DNA from: Paramagnetospirillum magneticum AMB-1
GTDB taxonomy: Bacteria > Pseudomonadota > Alphaproteobacteria > Rhodospirillales > Magnetospirillaceae
Length of the DNA: 64,000 nt
Assembly (NCBI RefSeq): GCF_000009985.1
Contig: NC_007626.1
Span: 744,001-808,000, forward strand
Direction of reading: 5' to 3'
Shown: in pieces, positions 47,538-55,840 of the stretch
Numbering within the stretch: position 1 is the first letter of the stretch
Layout: every line of letters begins with the position of its first letter
Notes under the pieces: generated by a model
Told to the model about the DNA's origin: nothing
The model's input: only the letters and a program-made list of their open reading frames with translations
Database searches by the model: none
Made by a program: the position numbers and the translations under genes

Positions 47538-49577
47538 ATGGACGACTTGAAATTCAAGGCCAGGATCAGCATCACCCGAGTTGTGTTTCTGCTGTCCCTG
47601 ACGGCGACCGTGCTGGCGCTTGGCGTGGTTGTCCTCATCTCCGGCCATGTGCGCGAGAAGTCGGTGAACGACCTCGCCCGCGACGAGGCGCGCCAGACCT
47701 CGACCCTGGTGTTCGAGACCCTTTACGCCGCCATGCGCAAGGGCTGGAGCAAGGATGAGATCGGCGAGGTGATCACCCGTCTGCAGGTGGCGCTGCCCGA
47801 CCTGTCCATCCACGTCATCCGCGGCCGTCCGGTGATCGAGCAGTTCGGCGAGATCGCCAACGACGTCGCCATCGTCCGTCACGATCCGCTGCTGCAGGAG
47901 GTGCTGGCCTCGGGCAAGGAGACGCTGCTGCCCAGCCCCACAGGCATCCGCTACCTCTATCCCCTGATCGTCAGGGAGGAGTGCCTGGCCTGCCATACCG
48001 CGGCCAAGGTGGGCGACATCAACGGCGTCATCGACATCGTCTATCCGGTGCATGCGCTGAAGGTATCGCTGGATTACGTGTTGAACACGGTGCTGGCCTA
48101 TTTCTTCGCCATCCTGCTGCTGCTGTCGGCGGCGCTGTACTTCAAGCTGAAGGTCTTCGTGGCGCGGCCCATCACCAACATGGTGGCGCTGATGCAGGAG
48201 ATCATCCTGCACACCGACCTGTCGCGCCGCGTCGAGACCAAGGGCATCATCGCCGAAGTGGCCGACCTGTCCGACTATTTCAACAAGCTGCTGCGCACGG
48301 TGGAGGAATACCAGCACCGGCTGGAGGACCTGTCCATCCGCGACCCGCTGACCCGACTCTACAACCGGCGCAAGTTCGACGAGTTCCTCGACCACGAGAT
48401 CGACCGCGCCCAGCGGCACGGCCATCCCTTCTGCGTCGCCCAGATCGACCTGGACGACTTCAAGAACATCAACGACACCTTCGGCCATCCCATCGGCGAT
48501 CTGGTGTTGAAGGAACTGGCCAGCGTGCTCTACCGCGAGGTGCGGCGCACCGATGTGGTGGCCCGGGTCGGCGCCGACGAGTTCGCGGTGCTGCTGCCGG
48601 AAACCACCATGGAGGAGGGCGTCGCTGCCGCCGAGAAGCTGCGCCAGGCCGTGGCCGACTGCCAGTTGGGGCTGCCGGTGGGCGGCGTGCGCATCACCGC
48701 GTCCATTGGCCTGGTGGGCTATCCCGATAATGCCGACGACGCCCAGAAGCTGGCCATCGCCGCCGACGTGGCCATCTACAAGGCCAAGCGCTCGGGCAAG
48801 AATCAGGTGGCGGTGATCGGCGAGGGCGAGGACGCCACCGTGGCCATCTTCAGCCAGGGCGAAATGGTGCGCAGCGCCTTGGCCGAGGGACGGCTGGTGC
48901 CGTTCTTCCAGCCCATCGTCGCCGCCGAGGACGGCTCCGTCGCCGCTTACGAGGTGCTGGCTCGGGTGGTGGACGGCGATCAGGCGGTCTGTGCCGGCGA
49001 TTTCATCGAATCCGCCGAGGAACTGGGGCTGGCCGGCGAGATCGACGCCGCCGTGTTCGACGGCGCCCTGGAGGCCATGGCGGCGGGCAAGCTGGGCGAT
49101 GCCAAGATCTTCGTCAACCTGTCGGCCAAGAGCCTGACCGACCGCGAGCGCATGATGGCCATCCCCGAACGGCTGCACGCCGCCGGGGTGTCGCCGTCGC
49201 GGGTGGTGTTGGAAATCACCGAGCGCGAGGCCCTGCCCCATTTCGGCGACATCGTCGCCATGATCAACGAGTTGCGCAGCACCGGACTGGGCTTCGCCCT
49301 GGACGATTTCGGCTCGGGCTTCTCGTCCTTCCTCTATCTCAAATACATCACCGTCGATTACGTCAAGATCGAGGGCAGCTTCATCCGCCACGTGGTCACC
49401 GACGAGCGCGACCGCATCATGGTCGAGCACATCCATTCCATGGCCCGGCGCTTCGGCATGATCACCATCGCCGAATTCGTCGAGGACGAGGACACCATGG
49501 TGCTGCTGCGCAAGATGGGGATCAACCTGTGCCAGGGCTTCCATATCGCGGTGCCCAAGCCCATTCACAAGCTGTGA
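47538..49577 (+). CDS. Membrane GGDEF-EAL protein with CxxCH heme-binding sensor
   Basis: The 679-residue c-di-GMP enzyme has a transmembrane helix (about 10-35) and a periplasmic sensor with a c-type heme motif ECLACH (residues 149-153). A second helix and a short HAMP-like stretch lead to the GGDEF domain, whose signature reads RVGADEFAVLL (GADEF) with an intact RxxD inhibitory site (RRTD). The EAL domain (about 430-679) has EVL for EAL and the conserved LDDFGSGFSSFLYLKYI. Both halves could work. A c-type heme sensor would answer to redox or ligand. It follows the MCP-PilZ gene and an FNR-type box. The GTG at 47523 is an alternative start. Confidence 0.9.
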   Translation: MDDLKFKARISITRVVFLLSLTATVLALGVVVLISGHVREKSVNDLARDEARQTSTLVFETLYAAMRKGWSKDEIGEVITRLQVALPDLSIHVIRGRPVIEQFGEIANDVAIVRHDPLLQEVLASGKETLLPSPTGIRYLYPLIVREECLACHTAAKVGDINGVIDIVYPVHALKVSLDYVLNTVLAYFFAILLLLSAALYFKLKVFVARPITNMVALMQEIILHTDLSRRVETKGIIAEVADLSDYFNKLLRTVEEYQHRLEDLSIRDPLTRLYNRRKFDEFLDHEIDRAQRHGHPFCVAQIDLDDFKNINDTFGHPIGDLVLKELASVLYREVRRTDVVARVGADEFAVLLPETTMEEGVAAAEKLRQAVADCQLGLPVGGVRITASIGLVGYPDNADDAQKLAIAADVAIYKAKRSGKNQVAVIGEGEDATVAIFSQGEMVRSALAEGRLVPFFQPIVAAEDGSVAAYEVLARVVDGDQAVCAGDFIESAEELGLAGEIDAAVFDGALEAMAAGKLGDAKIFVNLSAKSLTDRERMMAIPERLHAAGVSPSRVVLEITEREALPHFGDIVAMINELRSTGLGFALDDFGSGFSSFLYLKYITVDYVKIEGSFIRHVVTDERDRIMVEHIHSMARRFGMITIAEFVEDEDTMVLLRKMGINLCQGFHIAVPKPIHKL

Positions 49578-50068
49578 TGCCCGCCGCGACGCCCGATGAC
49601 CTGTTCGCCCTGTTCGACCGCCTGGACATCCGGGCGGTCACCCATCACCACGAGCCGGCCTTCACGGTGGAGGAGGGGCACCGGGTGTGGGGCGCCATCC
49701 CCGGGGTTCACTGCAAGAACCTGTTCCTCAAGGATGGCAAGGGGCAGTTGTGGCTGGTAGTGGCGCCGGCCGAGCGCCGCGTCGACCTCAAATCCCTGCC
49801 GGCCAGGATCGGTTCGGCGCGGCTGTCCTTCGGCTCGGCCCCGCTGCTGACCGAAGTCCTGGGCATCGAGCCCGGATCGGTGACCCCTTTCGCGGTGATC
49901 AACGACACGGATCATCGGGTGAACGTGGTGCTGGATTCCTGGATGATGGACCAGGACCTGATCAACTATCACCCTTTGCGCAATCATATGACCACCACCG
50001 TGACCCCGGCCGAGCTGATTCGCTTTTTCGGACACACGGGACACGCTCCCCTGACCGTCGAACTATAG
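49577..50068 (+). CDS. proX: Prolyl-tRNA deacylase, ProX/YbaK type
   Basis: These proteins hydrolyse wrongly charged Ala-tRNA(Pro) or Cys-tRNA(Pro). The 163-residue product has the YbaK-fold start RAVTHHHEPAFTVEEGHRVW, then GVHCKNLFLKDGKGQLWLVVAPAERRVDLK, with the catalytic Lys in KNLFLKD, and NYHPLRNHMTTTVTPAELIRFF at the end. The start ATG overlaps the stop of the GGDEF-EAL gene (TGATG), so translation is coupled. The name proX follows ProXp-ala usage and is not the glycine-betaine transporter gene of the same symbol. Confidence 0.92.
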   Translation: MPAATPDDLFALFDRLDIRAVTHHHEPAFTVEEGHRVWGAIPGVHCKNLFLKDGKGQLWLVVAPAERRVDLKSLPARIGSARLSFGSAPLLTEVLGIEPGSVTPFAVINDTDHRVNVVLDSWMMDQDLINYHPLRNHMTTTVTPAELIRFFGHTGHAPLTVEL

Positions 50069-50146
50069 CCGAGGGTATTGCCCCCTCTCCCTGAATTGCG
50101 CTATTTCCTCTGCCTGATTGGGACGTTCGATGGGGCCTTTTCGAAA

Positions 50147-50800
50147 ATGGTAATGACCTTTGTACGGTGTCTCGCTGTGGCCGTCGTCCTGGTGCTCGGT
50201 GTTTTCCTGGGAACAGGTGTCGCTGCCGCAGCCGATGTGGAGATGGGGCGCAAGACCGTTCAAAGCGCGGTGGACGAGGGAATCGCCACCTTTGTCGGCA
50301 AGAAGCTCCCCCTGCCCGAGCGGGCTTCGCGCCTGGATGGCCTGCTGCGCCGCTATGTGGACCCGTCCATGCTGTCGGCCAGCCTTCTCGGGCGCTATTG
50401 GGGCAAGATCAGCGAGGACGAGCAGAAGGCCTTCACCGAACTGTTCGTGCGTTACTTGGTGACGTCCTATGTGGGCATTCTGGGTCGTGCCGAGCCCGGC
50501 ACCACCCTCAAGGTGACCTCGGGAACCGACCTGGGGGGGCGGGTCAAGGTGCAGTCCGTCGCCATGCTGCCCTCCCAGCCGGGCGAGCCCATTCCGGTGG
50601 AGTGGGAGGTGGCCAATGCCCCCGACGGCCATCCGGTGATCATGGATCTCACCGCCCAGGGGGTCAGTCTCATCCGTGCCATGAAAGACGATTTCGCCTC
50701 GGTGCTGCGCAGCTCGGGCGGCAAGGTCCAGCCCCTGATGGAGGCCCTGCAGCGCAAGATCGAGTCCAACGAAAAGGAAAACGCCGCCCTGGCCGGGTGA
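50147..50800 (+). CDS. mlaC: MlaC/Ttg2D-type periplasmic phospholipid-binding protein
   Basis: MlaC shuttles phospholipids between outer and inner membrane. The 217-residue protein has a signal peptide (MVMTFVRCLAVAVVLVLGVF). The family features follow: the RRYVDPSMLSASLLGRYWGKISEDEQKAFTELF block, FVRYLVTSYVGIL, and GHPVIMDLTAQGVSLIRAMKDDFASVLRSSG. The ATG at 50147 or 50153 are both possible. No mlaA, mlaD, mlaE or mlaF gene is visible, so it stands alone here. Some family members assist hopanoid transport instead. Confidence 0.85.
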   Translation: MVMTFVRCLAVAVVLVLGVFLGTGVAAAADVEMGRKTVQSAVDEGIATFVGKKLPLPERASRLDGLLRRYVDPSMLSASLLGRYWGKISEDEQKAFTELFVRYLVTSYVGILGRAEPGTTLKVTSGTDLGGRVKVQSVAMLPSQPGEPIPVEWEVANAPDGHPVIMDLTAQGVSLIRAMKDDFASVLRSSGGKVQPLMEALQRKIESNEKENAALAG

Positions 50801-50807
50801 TGACGGC

Positions 50808-51296
50808 TCAGGCTCCCAGGTAGACCAGCTTCTCGCCCTCGACGAACTCGCCCGACACGGCAAGATCCTTGAAGAAGTCGACCACCGCGCGGGCCTGGCC
50901 GGTCAGCGCGTTGATGGGGCCGGGCTTCAGTCCCAGGCCATGGGCCTTGAGCAGCCGGGGCTCGGCCTCCTTGGCGGCGAAGTACAGCGCCACGTCGTCG
51001 CCCTTGGGCGCCGCCATCAGGGTCAGGCGCGCCGCATCCACGTATTGCACCAGGAACAGGCCGGGGGCCAGGCGGGCGGCGCGGGCCTTGCCGGTGGGGC
51101 CGTCCGGGGTCGCCACGTCGTATTGCTTCTCCGCCGCGTTCCAGGTGACCCGCACCTCGACGCCGTCGGGGCGGCGATAGCGGCCGTCCTTGACCCCATC
51201 CACCCGGACCGAGGCGGCGGGCGCGACGGTGTCGCCCTCCACCTGATAGCAGGCGGGCAGCAACAGTACGAACAGCAGGGCGGCGAGGCGGCGCAT
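50808..51296 (-). CDS. Hypothetical lipoprotein
   Basis: The 162-residue product has a type II signal peptide ending in the lipobox LLPAC, so it should be a lipid-anchored protein. The mature part has beta-rich segments (RYRRPDGVEVRVTW, ARLAPGLFLVQYVDA) and a helix (LTGQARAVVDFFKDLAVSGEF). No family is recognised. It is convergent with mlaC, with seven bases between the stops, and divergent from guaA. Confidence 0.75.
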   Translation of the reverse strand: MRRLAALLFVLLLPACYQVEGDTVAPAASVRVDGVKDGRYRRPDGVEVRVTWNAAEKQYDVATPDGPTGKARAARLAPGLFLVQYVDAARLTLMAAPKGDDVALYFAAKEAEPRLLKAHGLGLKPGPINALTGQARAVVDFFKDLAVSGEFVEGEKLVYLGA

Positions 51297-51432
51297 GGGG
51301 AATCCTTCCGGCGGAATTGTGGCTGGACCCTATCACCCCTCGGGGCATGGTGAAATTGACCTCGGCCAAGTACTTGTTCCGCCCAGGACGAATCGCTAAA
51401 GTCCGCGCCTTGAACGCCCCCCGGAGGAAGTC

Positions 51433-52989
51433 ATGTCCGAGCGCATCCTGATCGTCGATTTCGGCTCGCAGGTGACCCAGTTGATCGCGCGCCGCGTGCG
51501 CGAGGCCGGTGTCTACTGCGAAATCCATCCCTTCAACCGGGTCTCCGTCGACAGCATCCGCGAGTTCGGCCCCAAGGGCGTGATCCTGTCGGGCGGCCCG
51601 GCCTCGGTGGCCGATTTCGGCAGCCCCCGCGCCCCCCAGGGCCTGTTCGAGATGGGCCTGCCCATCCTCGGCATCTGCTACGGCCAGCAGACCATGTGCG
51701 AGCAGTTGGGCGGCAAGGTCGAGCCGGGCGACCACCGCGAGTTCGGCCGCGCCATGCTCCAGGTCTCGGGCGAGCCCTGCGCCCTGTTCGACGGCATCGC
51801 CGCCAAGGGTGACGAGGTCCAGGTGTGGATGAGCCACGGCGATCGCGTCACCGCCATTCCCCCGGGCTTCAAGGTGGTCGCCACCTCGGAAGGGGCGCCC
51901 TTCGCCGCCATTGCCAATGCGGACAAGCGGTTCTACGGCGTGCAGTTCCACCCCGAGGTGGTGCACACCCCCATCGGCAAGCAATTGCTGTCCAATTTCG
52001 TCCACAAGATCGTCGGCTGCGCCGGCGACTGGACCATGAAGGCCTTCCGCGCCCAGGAAATCGCCAAGGTACGCGCCCAGGTGGGGTCGGGCCGGGTGAT
52101 CTGCGGCCTGTCGGGCGGCGTGGATTCCTCGGTGGTGGCGGCCCTGCTGCACGAAGCCATCGGCGATCAGCTGACCTGCGTGTTCGTCGACACTGGCTTC
52201 ATGCGGGCCGGCGAGTCCGAGCAGGTGGTCAGTGTCTTCCGCGACCGCTTCAACATCAAGCTGGTGCACAAGGACGCCTCGGGCCTGTTCCTCGACAAGC
52301 TGGCCAGTCTCACCGATCCCGAGAAGAAGCGCAAAATCATCGGCGCCACCTTCATCGACGTGTTCGAGGAGGAGGCCAAGGCGGTGGGCGGCGCCGACTT
52401 CCTGGCCCAGGGCACCCTCTATCCCGACGTGATCGAAAGCGTCAGCTTCACCGGCGGGCCGTCGGTAACCATCAAGAGCCACCACAATGTTGGCGGCCTG
52501 CCCGAGCGCATGAACATGAAGCTGGTGGAACCGCTGCGCGAGCTGTTCAAGGACGAGGTCCGCGCCCTTGGCCGCGAATTGGGCCTGCCGGCCGACATGG
52601 TCGGCCGCCATCCCTTCCCCGGCCCCGGCCTGGCCATCCGCATCCCCGGCCAGCCGCTGACCCGCGAGAACCTGGACATCCTCAGGAAGGCCGATTCCAT
52701 CTATCTCGACGAGATCCGCAAGGCGGGCCTTTATGACGAGATCTGGCAGGCCTTTGCCGTGCTGCTGCCGGTCCGCACCGTGGGCGTGATGGGCGATTCG
52801 CGCTCCTACGACTACGCCTGCGCGCTGCGCGCTGTCACCAGCACCGACGGCATGACCGCCGATTTCTATCCCTTCGACATGGCCTTCATCGGCCGGGTGG
52901 CCAATCGCATCATCAACGAGGTCAAGGGCATCAACCGGGTGACCTACGACATCACCAGCAAGCCGCCGGGCACGATTGAATGGGAGTGA
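51433..52989 (+). CDS. guaA: GMP synthase (glutamine-hydrolysing)
   Basis: GuaA makes GMP from XMP, ATP and glutamine. The 518-residue protein has the amidotransferase domain with ILIVDFGSQVTQLIARRV, catalytic Cys in ILGICYGQQ, and His/Glu in QFHPEVVHT. The ATP-pyrophosphatase domain shows CGLSGGVDSSVVAALL, and the dimerisation domain includes GRHPFPGPGLAIRIPG and the closing YDITSKPPGTIEWE. The start is fixed by the family N-terminus and a CGGAGGA site at the right distance. It is monocistronic here, followed by a GC hairpin (about 53010-53030). Confidence 0.98.
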   Translation: MSERILIVDFGSQVTQLIARRVREAGVYCEIHPFNRVSVDSIREFGPKGVILSGGPASVADFGSPRAPQGLFEMGLPILGICYGQQTMCEQLGGKVEPGDHREFGRAMLQVSGEPCALFDGIAAKGDEVQVWMSHGDRVTAIPPGFKVVATSEGAPFAAIANADKRFYGVQFHPEVVHTPIGKQLLSNFVHKIVGCAGDWTMKAFRAQEIAKVRAQVGSGRVICGLSGGVDSSVVAALLHEAIGDQLTCVFVDTGFMRAGESEQVVSVFRDRFNIKLVHKDASGLFLDKLASLTDPEKKRKIIGATFIDVFEEEAKAVGGADFLAQGTLYPDVIESVSFTGGPSVTIKSHHNVGGLPERMNMKLVEPLRELFKDEVRALGRELGLPADMVGRHPFPGPGLAIRIPGQPLTRENLDILRKADSIYLDEIRKAGLYDEIWQAFAVLLPVRTVGVMGDSRSYDYACALRAVTSTDGMTADFYPFDMAFIGRVANRIINEVKGINRVTYDITSKPPGTIEWE

Positions 52990-53049
52990 CGGTTACCGGC
53001 CGGAGTGTCTCGGCGTAACGCCGAAGCGCTCCGGGCGCGGGAGAGTTTG

Positions 53050-54321
53050 ATGCTTGGGCGGGGGGCGAACCGAATGCGCGCCTGTTTCGGCTTGAGGCCG
53101 CCTTACGATTTTGCCAGGGCGATGCCGTTCCTGATCGCCTGCCTGGGACTAATGGTCATTTTGGTCCTGGGGGGCTTTCAGGCCTTCGGCGCCGGACTGA
53201 GCCCGACGGCGAATCGGGCGATTTTTCTCTATTACGTCGCCATGCTGCTCCTGGCGTCCATGGTTTCGGCGCGGTGGCGGGTGGCCTCTTGGCTCCTGCT
53301 GGCCCTGGCGATGACGGAATTGCTGCTGGCCCTGGCGACCCATGTGGGCCATGCCATGGGCCTGCCGATTCCGTCCCTTCTGCCGAACAGGGAGGCGTTC
53401 TTCGGGGACGGCCCTCGCTTCAAGTATCATCCGCTGCTGATGGCCGTGCCCAAGGAGGGCTTCGTCTCCACCCGTGGCGTGGACATCCGGCACAACCGTC
53501 ATAATTTGCGCGGGGGAGAGATCACCCTGGGGGCGGGCCAGCGGCTGGTGAATGCCTATGGCGGCTCGACCACCTATGATGTGGCGGTTCCGCAAGGGGC
53601 CACCTGGCCGGAACGGCTTGGGGGCGAATTGGGGGATGACTGGGTCGTCGCCAATTTCGGCGTGCCGGGCTACAGCTCGGCGGAACATGTGGTTCAGACG
53701 GCGTTCTACGCCGACCGGTTGGGCACCATGCCGGTCTGTTCGCTGTACTACATGGGGTGGAACGATCTGCGAAATGCCCATCTCCCGGATCTGGATGCGG
53801 GCTATGCCGATTTCCATCTGCTGTCCCAGCCGGGAAATCTCCAGATTCGCGGCGGTGGCGGTGCCAGTCCGCTGTATCGGGTCCTGTCGGCGGCCTTGAG
53901 CGCGTCGTTCGATACCATCCCGTATCCGCCGGATTATCACCGCCTGGGGCCGGCCGATGGTCCTGACGTCCGGCTGGAGGACATCTTCCGAAAGAATATC
54001 CAGGCCATCCACGCGCTGAACGCGGCGCGCGGCGTCCGAAGCGTTTTTATCGGCCAGATGCTGAATCCGTTCCGTCATGACGCAGGCTTGGGGCCGGAAT
54101 GGCTTCCCCGGGTGAGGGACCAGGATGTCTGGCCGCTGCAACAGCGGCTCAATCTGATCATGAAGCTGGAAGCCGAGCGGTTGGGGGCGGCATCCGTGGT
54201 CCTGGAGCCCGAGGCGTTCGAGGCGTCGGACTTTGTCGACAAGGGGCATTTCTCGGTGGAAGGCTCTCGGAAATTCGCCCGCCTGATCGCCCCAGAAGTC
54301 CGGAGACTCTGTCGCCGCTGA
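53050..54321 (+). CDS. Membrane-anchored SGNH-hydrolase-like protein
   Basis: The 423-residue protein begins with three or four membrane helices (AMPFLIACLGLMVILVLGG, AIFLYYVAMLLLASMV, VASWLLLALAMTELLLAL). The outer domain has block I as YGGSTTYD (GGS in place of GDS), a block III MGWNDLRN, and block V FVDKGHFS with the Asp-His pair. This is the SGNH pattern of carbohydrate acetylesterases or O-acetyltransferases such as AlgX relatives. The Ser nucleophile is kept. Start ATG 53050 has GGGAGAG close by. It may act on capsule or lipopolysaccharide, which is inference. Confidence 0.72.
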   Translation: MLGRGANRMRACFGLRPPYDFARAMPFLIACLGLMVILVLGGFQAFGAGLSPTANRAIFLYYVAMLLLASMVSARWRVASWLLLALAMTELLLALATHVGHAMGLPIPSLLPNREAFFGDGPRFKYHPLLMAVPKEGFVSTRGVDIRHNRHNLRGGEITLGAGQRLVNAYGGSTTYDVAVPQGATWPERLGGELGDDWVVANFGVPGYSSAEHVVQTAFYADRLGTMPVCSLYYMGWNDLRNAHLPDLDAGYADFHLLSQPGNLQIRGGGGASPLYRVLSAALSASFDTIPYPPDYHRLGPADGPDVRLEDIFRKNIQAIHALNAARGVRSVFIGQMLNPFRHDAGLGPEWLPRVRDQDVWPLQQRLNLIMKLEAERLGAASVVLEPEAFEASDFVDKGHFSVEGSRKFARLIAPEVRRLCRR

Positions 54322-54458
54322 GCGTCCGTACCGGCCGATGTAACGTAGCGACATCATCTTTCGTCAATATTATCGTTCGATGACTGGGGGCTCCACCCGA
54401 TTGTCATAGTTCCGATTTCGGATAAGTATAATCCCGGTGTTGAACGGGAATCTGGACG

Positions 54459-54695
54459 ATGGGGTACCAGGATAACAGGCGTTGCGCCTTTGACAGGCTG
54501 ATGAGCATGGCGGGGGATTCCCTGTCGGCCGAGCATGCCCTGTCCGTATTGCGCAATGCCGGCGCGTGCAACGCGCTGCTGTCGTGCCCGCGCCGGCTGG
54601 GCTGCTCGTGGATGGCCATGATCGTGGCGTCGCGGCTGTCCGAGGCGGCCATCGCCGCCGCCGAGCGCGACCGGGTGCTGGCCCTGTCCGCCTAG
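54459..54695 (+). CDS. Small hypothetical protein
   Basis: The 78-residue product has no recognised family. It is helical, with four cysteines (RRCAF, GACNALLSC, RLGCSW). A GGGAA-like site lies upstream, and a start at ATG 54501 is possible. It is the first of three consecutive short plus-strand genes that encode cysteine-bearing proteins. A TATAAT-like box at about 54427-54432 lies upstream without a well-placed -35. An antisense frame (54354-54734) is open but is probably a shadow, so coding is likely but not certain. Confidence 0.45.
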   Translation: MGYQDNRRCAFDRLMSMAGDSLSAEHALSVLRNAGACNALLSCPRRLGCSWMAMIVASRLSEAAIAAAERDRVLALSA

Positions 54696-54745
54696 CGTTC
54701 GGGAGGGCGCATGATCGCCCCGTGAATCCCGCATGGAAGATGTGG

Positions 54746-54774
54746 TTGAGAATCGCTCTCGCCCCCCCTATCAT
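54746..54774 (+). promoter_or_regulatory. Sigma-70 promoter predicting a leaderless transcript
   Basis: TTGAGA (54746-54751) and TATCAT (54769-54774) are exactly 17 bases apart. Seven bases after the -10 box is the A of the ATG at 54781, the expected start of transcription. There is no ribosome binding site before that ATG, which fits leaderless translation. Confidence 0.6.
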
Positions 54775-54780
54775 CGCCGC

Positions 54781-55044
54781 ATGACGAATCGTGACCTGCC
54801 CACGGCCTGTCAAAGCAAGTTTGCGGCGACCTCCAACTGCATCGAGTGTGGTGTTTGGGTGGATGCGTTGGTCATCCTCGGCGATATAGCCCATTGTCCC
54901 GAGGATGCCACCTGTTCCCATCACGACGCCTGTGCCCGCGAAGTCGCCCGGTGCGCGGGCAACCTGCACGAGGGGGCTCCGCTCCGCTCGCGTCTGCTGG
55001 ATCGGCTGCGCCATCTGATGTCGCCGGTGACGGCCTTTCGCTAG
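54781..55044 (+). CDS. Small cysteine-rich protein, possibly leaderless
   Basis: The 87-residue product carries cysteines in the order CQSK, NCIECGVW, HCPEDATCSHHDAC and RCAG, eight in all, plus several His, a likely metal or redox site. No family is recognised. The ATG at 54781 is preferred because a TTGAGA-N17-TATCAT promoter places transcription on it; an in-frame ATG at 54733 has no ribosome site either. It is followed 42 bases later by another cysteine-rich gene and then by a hemerythrin. Confidence 0.6.
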   Translation: MTNRDLPTACQSKFAATSNCIECGVWVDALVILGDIAHCPEDATCSHHDACAREVARCAGNLHEGAPLRSRLLDRLRHLMSPVTAFR

Positions 55045-55086
55045 GCACCGATATTCCTGAGATACCCTTATCACATGGAGGTGGAC

Positions 55087-55332
55087 ATGCCGGGAGAGGA
55101 GTTGTCCAGCCGTAGTGATGCCGCAGGGTGTTGTGCCTCCGGGCTGCCCTGTGCTGGCTGTCCGGAAGCGGTCGCATCGGTCAGTCGGGCATCCTTGGGC
55201 AACGGCCTCAGCCGCTCGGATCAGGATGGCTGTTGGGTGGTACGCATCGGCCATTCGGAAAAGCTGCGCAGCGACGATGCCTGCCTCGCCTGCTCGTTCT
55301 TTCGCAACCGGGCGCAATTGCTGGCCGGATGA
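55087..55332 (+). CDS. Small cysteine-rich protein
   Basis: The 81-residue product has nearly regular cysteines: AAGCCASGLPCAGCPEAV near the start, DGCWV, then DACLACSFFRN. The spacing CCxxxxxCxxC and CxxC suggests zinc or iron-sulfur binding. Family unknown. Start ATG 55087 has an excellent GGAGG site six bases upstream; ATG 55075 would add four residues but has none. It is the third of the small genes and is followed by the hemerythrin gene 103 bases on. Confidence 0.65.
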   Translation: MPGEELSSRSDAAGCCASGLPCAGCPEAVASVSRASLGNGLSRSDQDGCWVVRIGHSEKLRSDDACLACSFFRNRAQLLAG

Positions 55333-55373
55333 TGGCGCAGGGCGGATATCCTTATTTTGAGTGTGGCTTTTCC

Positions 55374-55407
55374 TTGAATCCGGGCGGCAAAGGCGTAAAT
55401 TGCCGCC
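55374..55407 (+). promoter_or_regulatory. Promoter with overlapping operator-like inverted repeat, before hemerythrin
   Basis: TTGAAT (55374-55379) and TAAATT (55396-55401) are 16 bases apart. An exact eight-base inverted repeat, GGCGGCAA (55383-55390) and TTGCCGCC (55400-55407), spans the -10 box. A repressor bound here would block transcription of the hemerythrin gene. Confidence 0.6.
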
Positions 55408-55435
55408 GTTTCGGCGAATTCGGGAAGGCTCTGCG

Positions 55436-55840
55436 ATGATTCCTCGGCATGCGGTCATCCGGTGGGGCGAGCCCCTGCTGCTTGGTGTCGGCTTTGTGGA
55501 TCACGATCATTGCGAGGCGGTGGAGATGATCAACCGCCTGGCGGCAGCCGCTCCGACCGAGCGTCTGGACTTGGCCCGCGCCTTCGCCCATCACTGTGTC
55601 GAGCACTTCGCCCGCGAGGAGGAGATGATGGTGAAGACCGGCTTCTTCGCCCTTGATCCGCACCGGGACGAACACATCCGCGTGGTCGCCCAGTTGGAAG
55701 AGGTGATCCGCGCGCTCGAGGCCGGCGATCCCTGCGACGATTACTTTACGGTCGAACTGCCGCAATGGTTCCTGGAACACCGGGCGACCATGGATTACGT
55801 CACCTCGGGCTTCGCCCTTGACCACGGCTGGGTGGAATAA
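55436..55840 (+). CDS. Bacteriohemerythrin
   Basis: The 134-residue single-domain hemerythrin carries the full set of di-iron ligands: His25 (VDHDHCEA), His57 and Glu61 (VEHFAREEEM), His76 and His80 (DPHRDEHIRV), and His115 with Asp120 (FLEHRATMD). Such proteins bind O2 and serve as stores, carriers or sensors in microaerophiles. The ATG at 55436 follows GGGAAGG. It ends one base before the convergent pepP stop. A regulated promoter appears directly upstream. Confidence 0.92.
   Translation: MIPRHAVIRWGEPLLLGVGFVDHDHCEAVEMINRLAAAAPTERLDLARAFAHHCVEHFAREEEMMVKTGFFALDPHRDEHIRVVAQLEEVIRALEAGDPCDDYFTVELPQWFLEHRATMDYVTSGFALDHGWVE

Noticed and set aside
54354..54734. A minus-strand gene opposite the small cysteine protein
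   Set aside because: It has no start context, no domain and lies between plus-strand genes with promoters or ribosome sites; the plus strand is more likely, though neither is certain.
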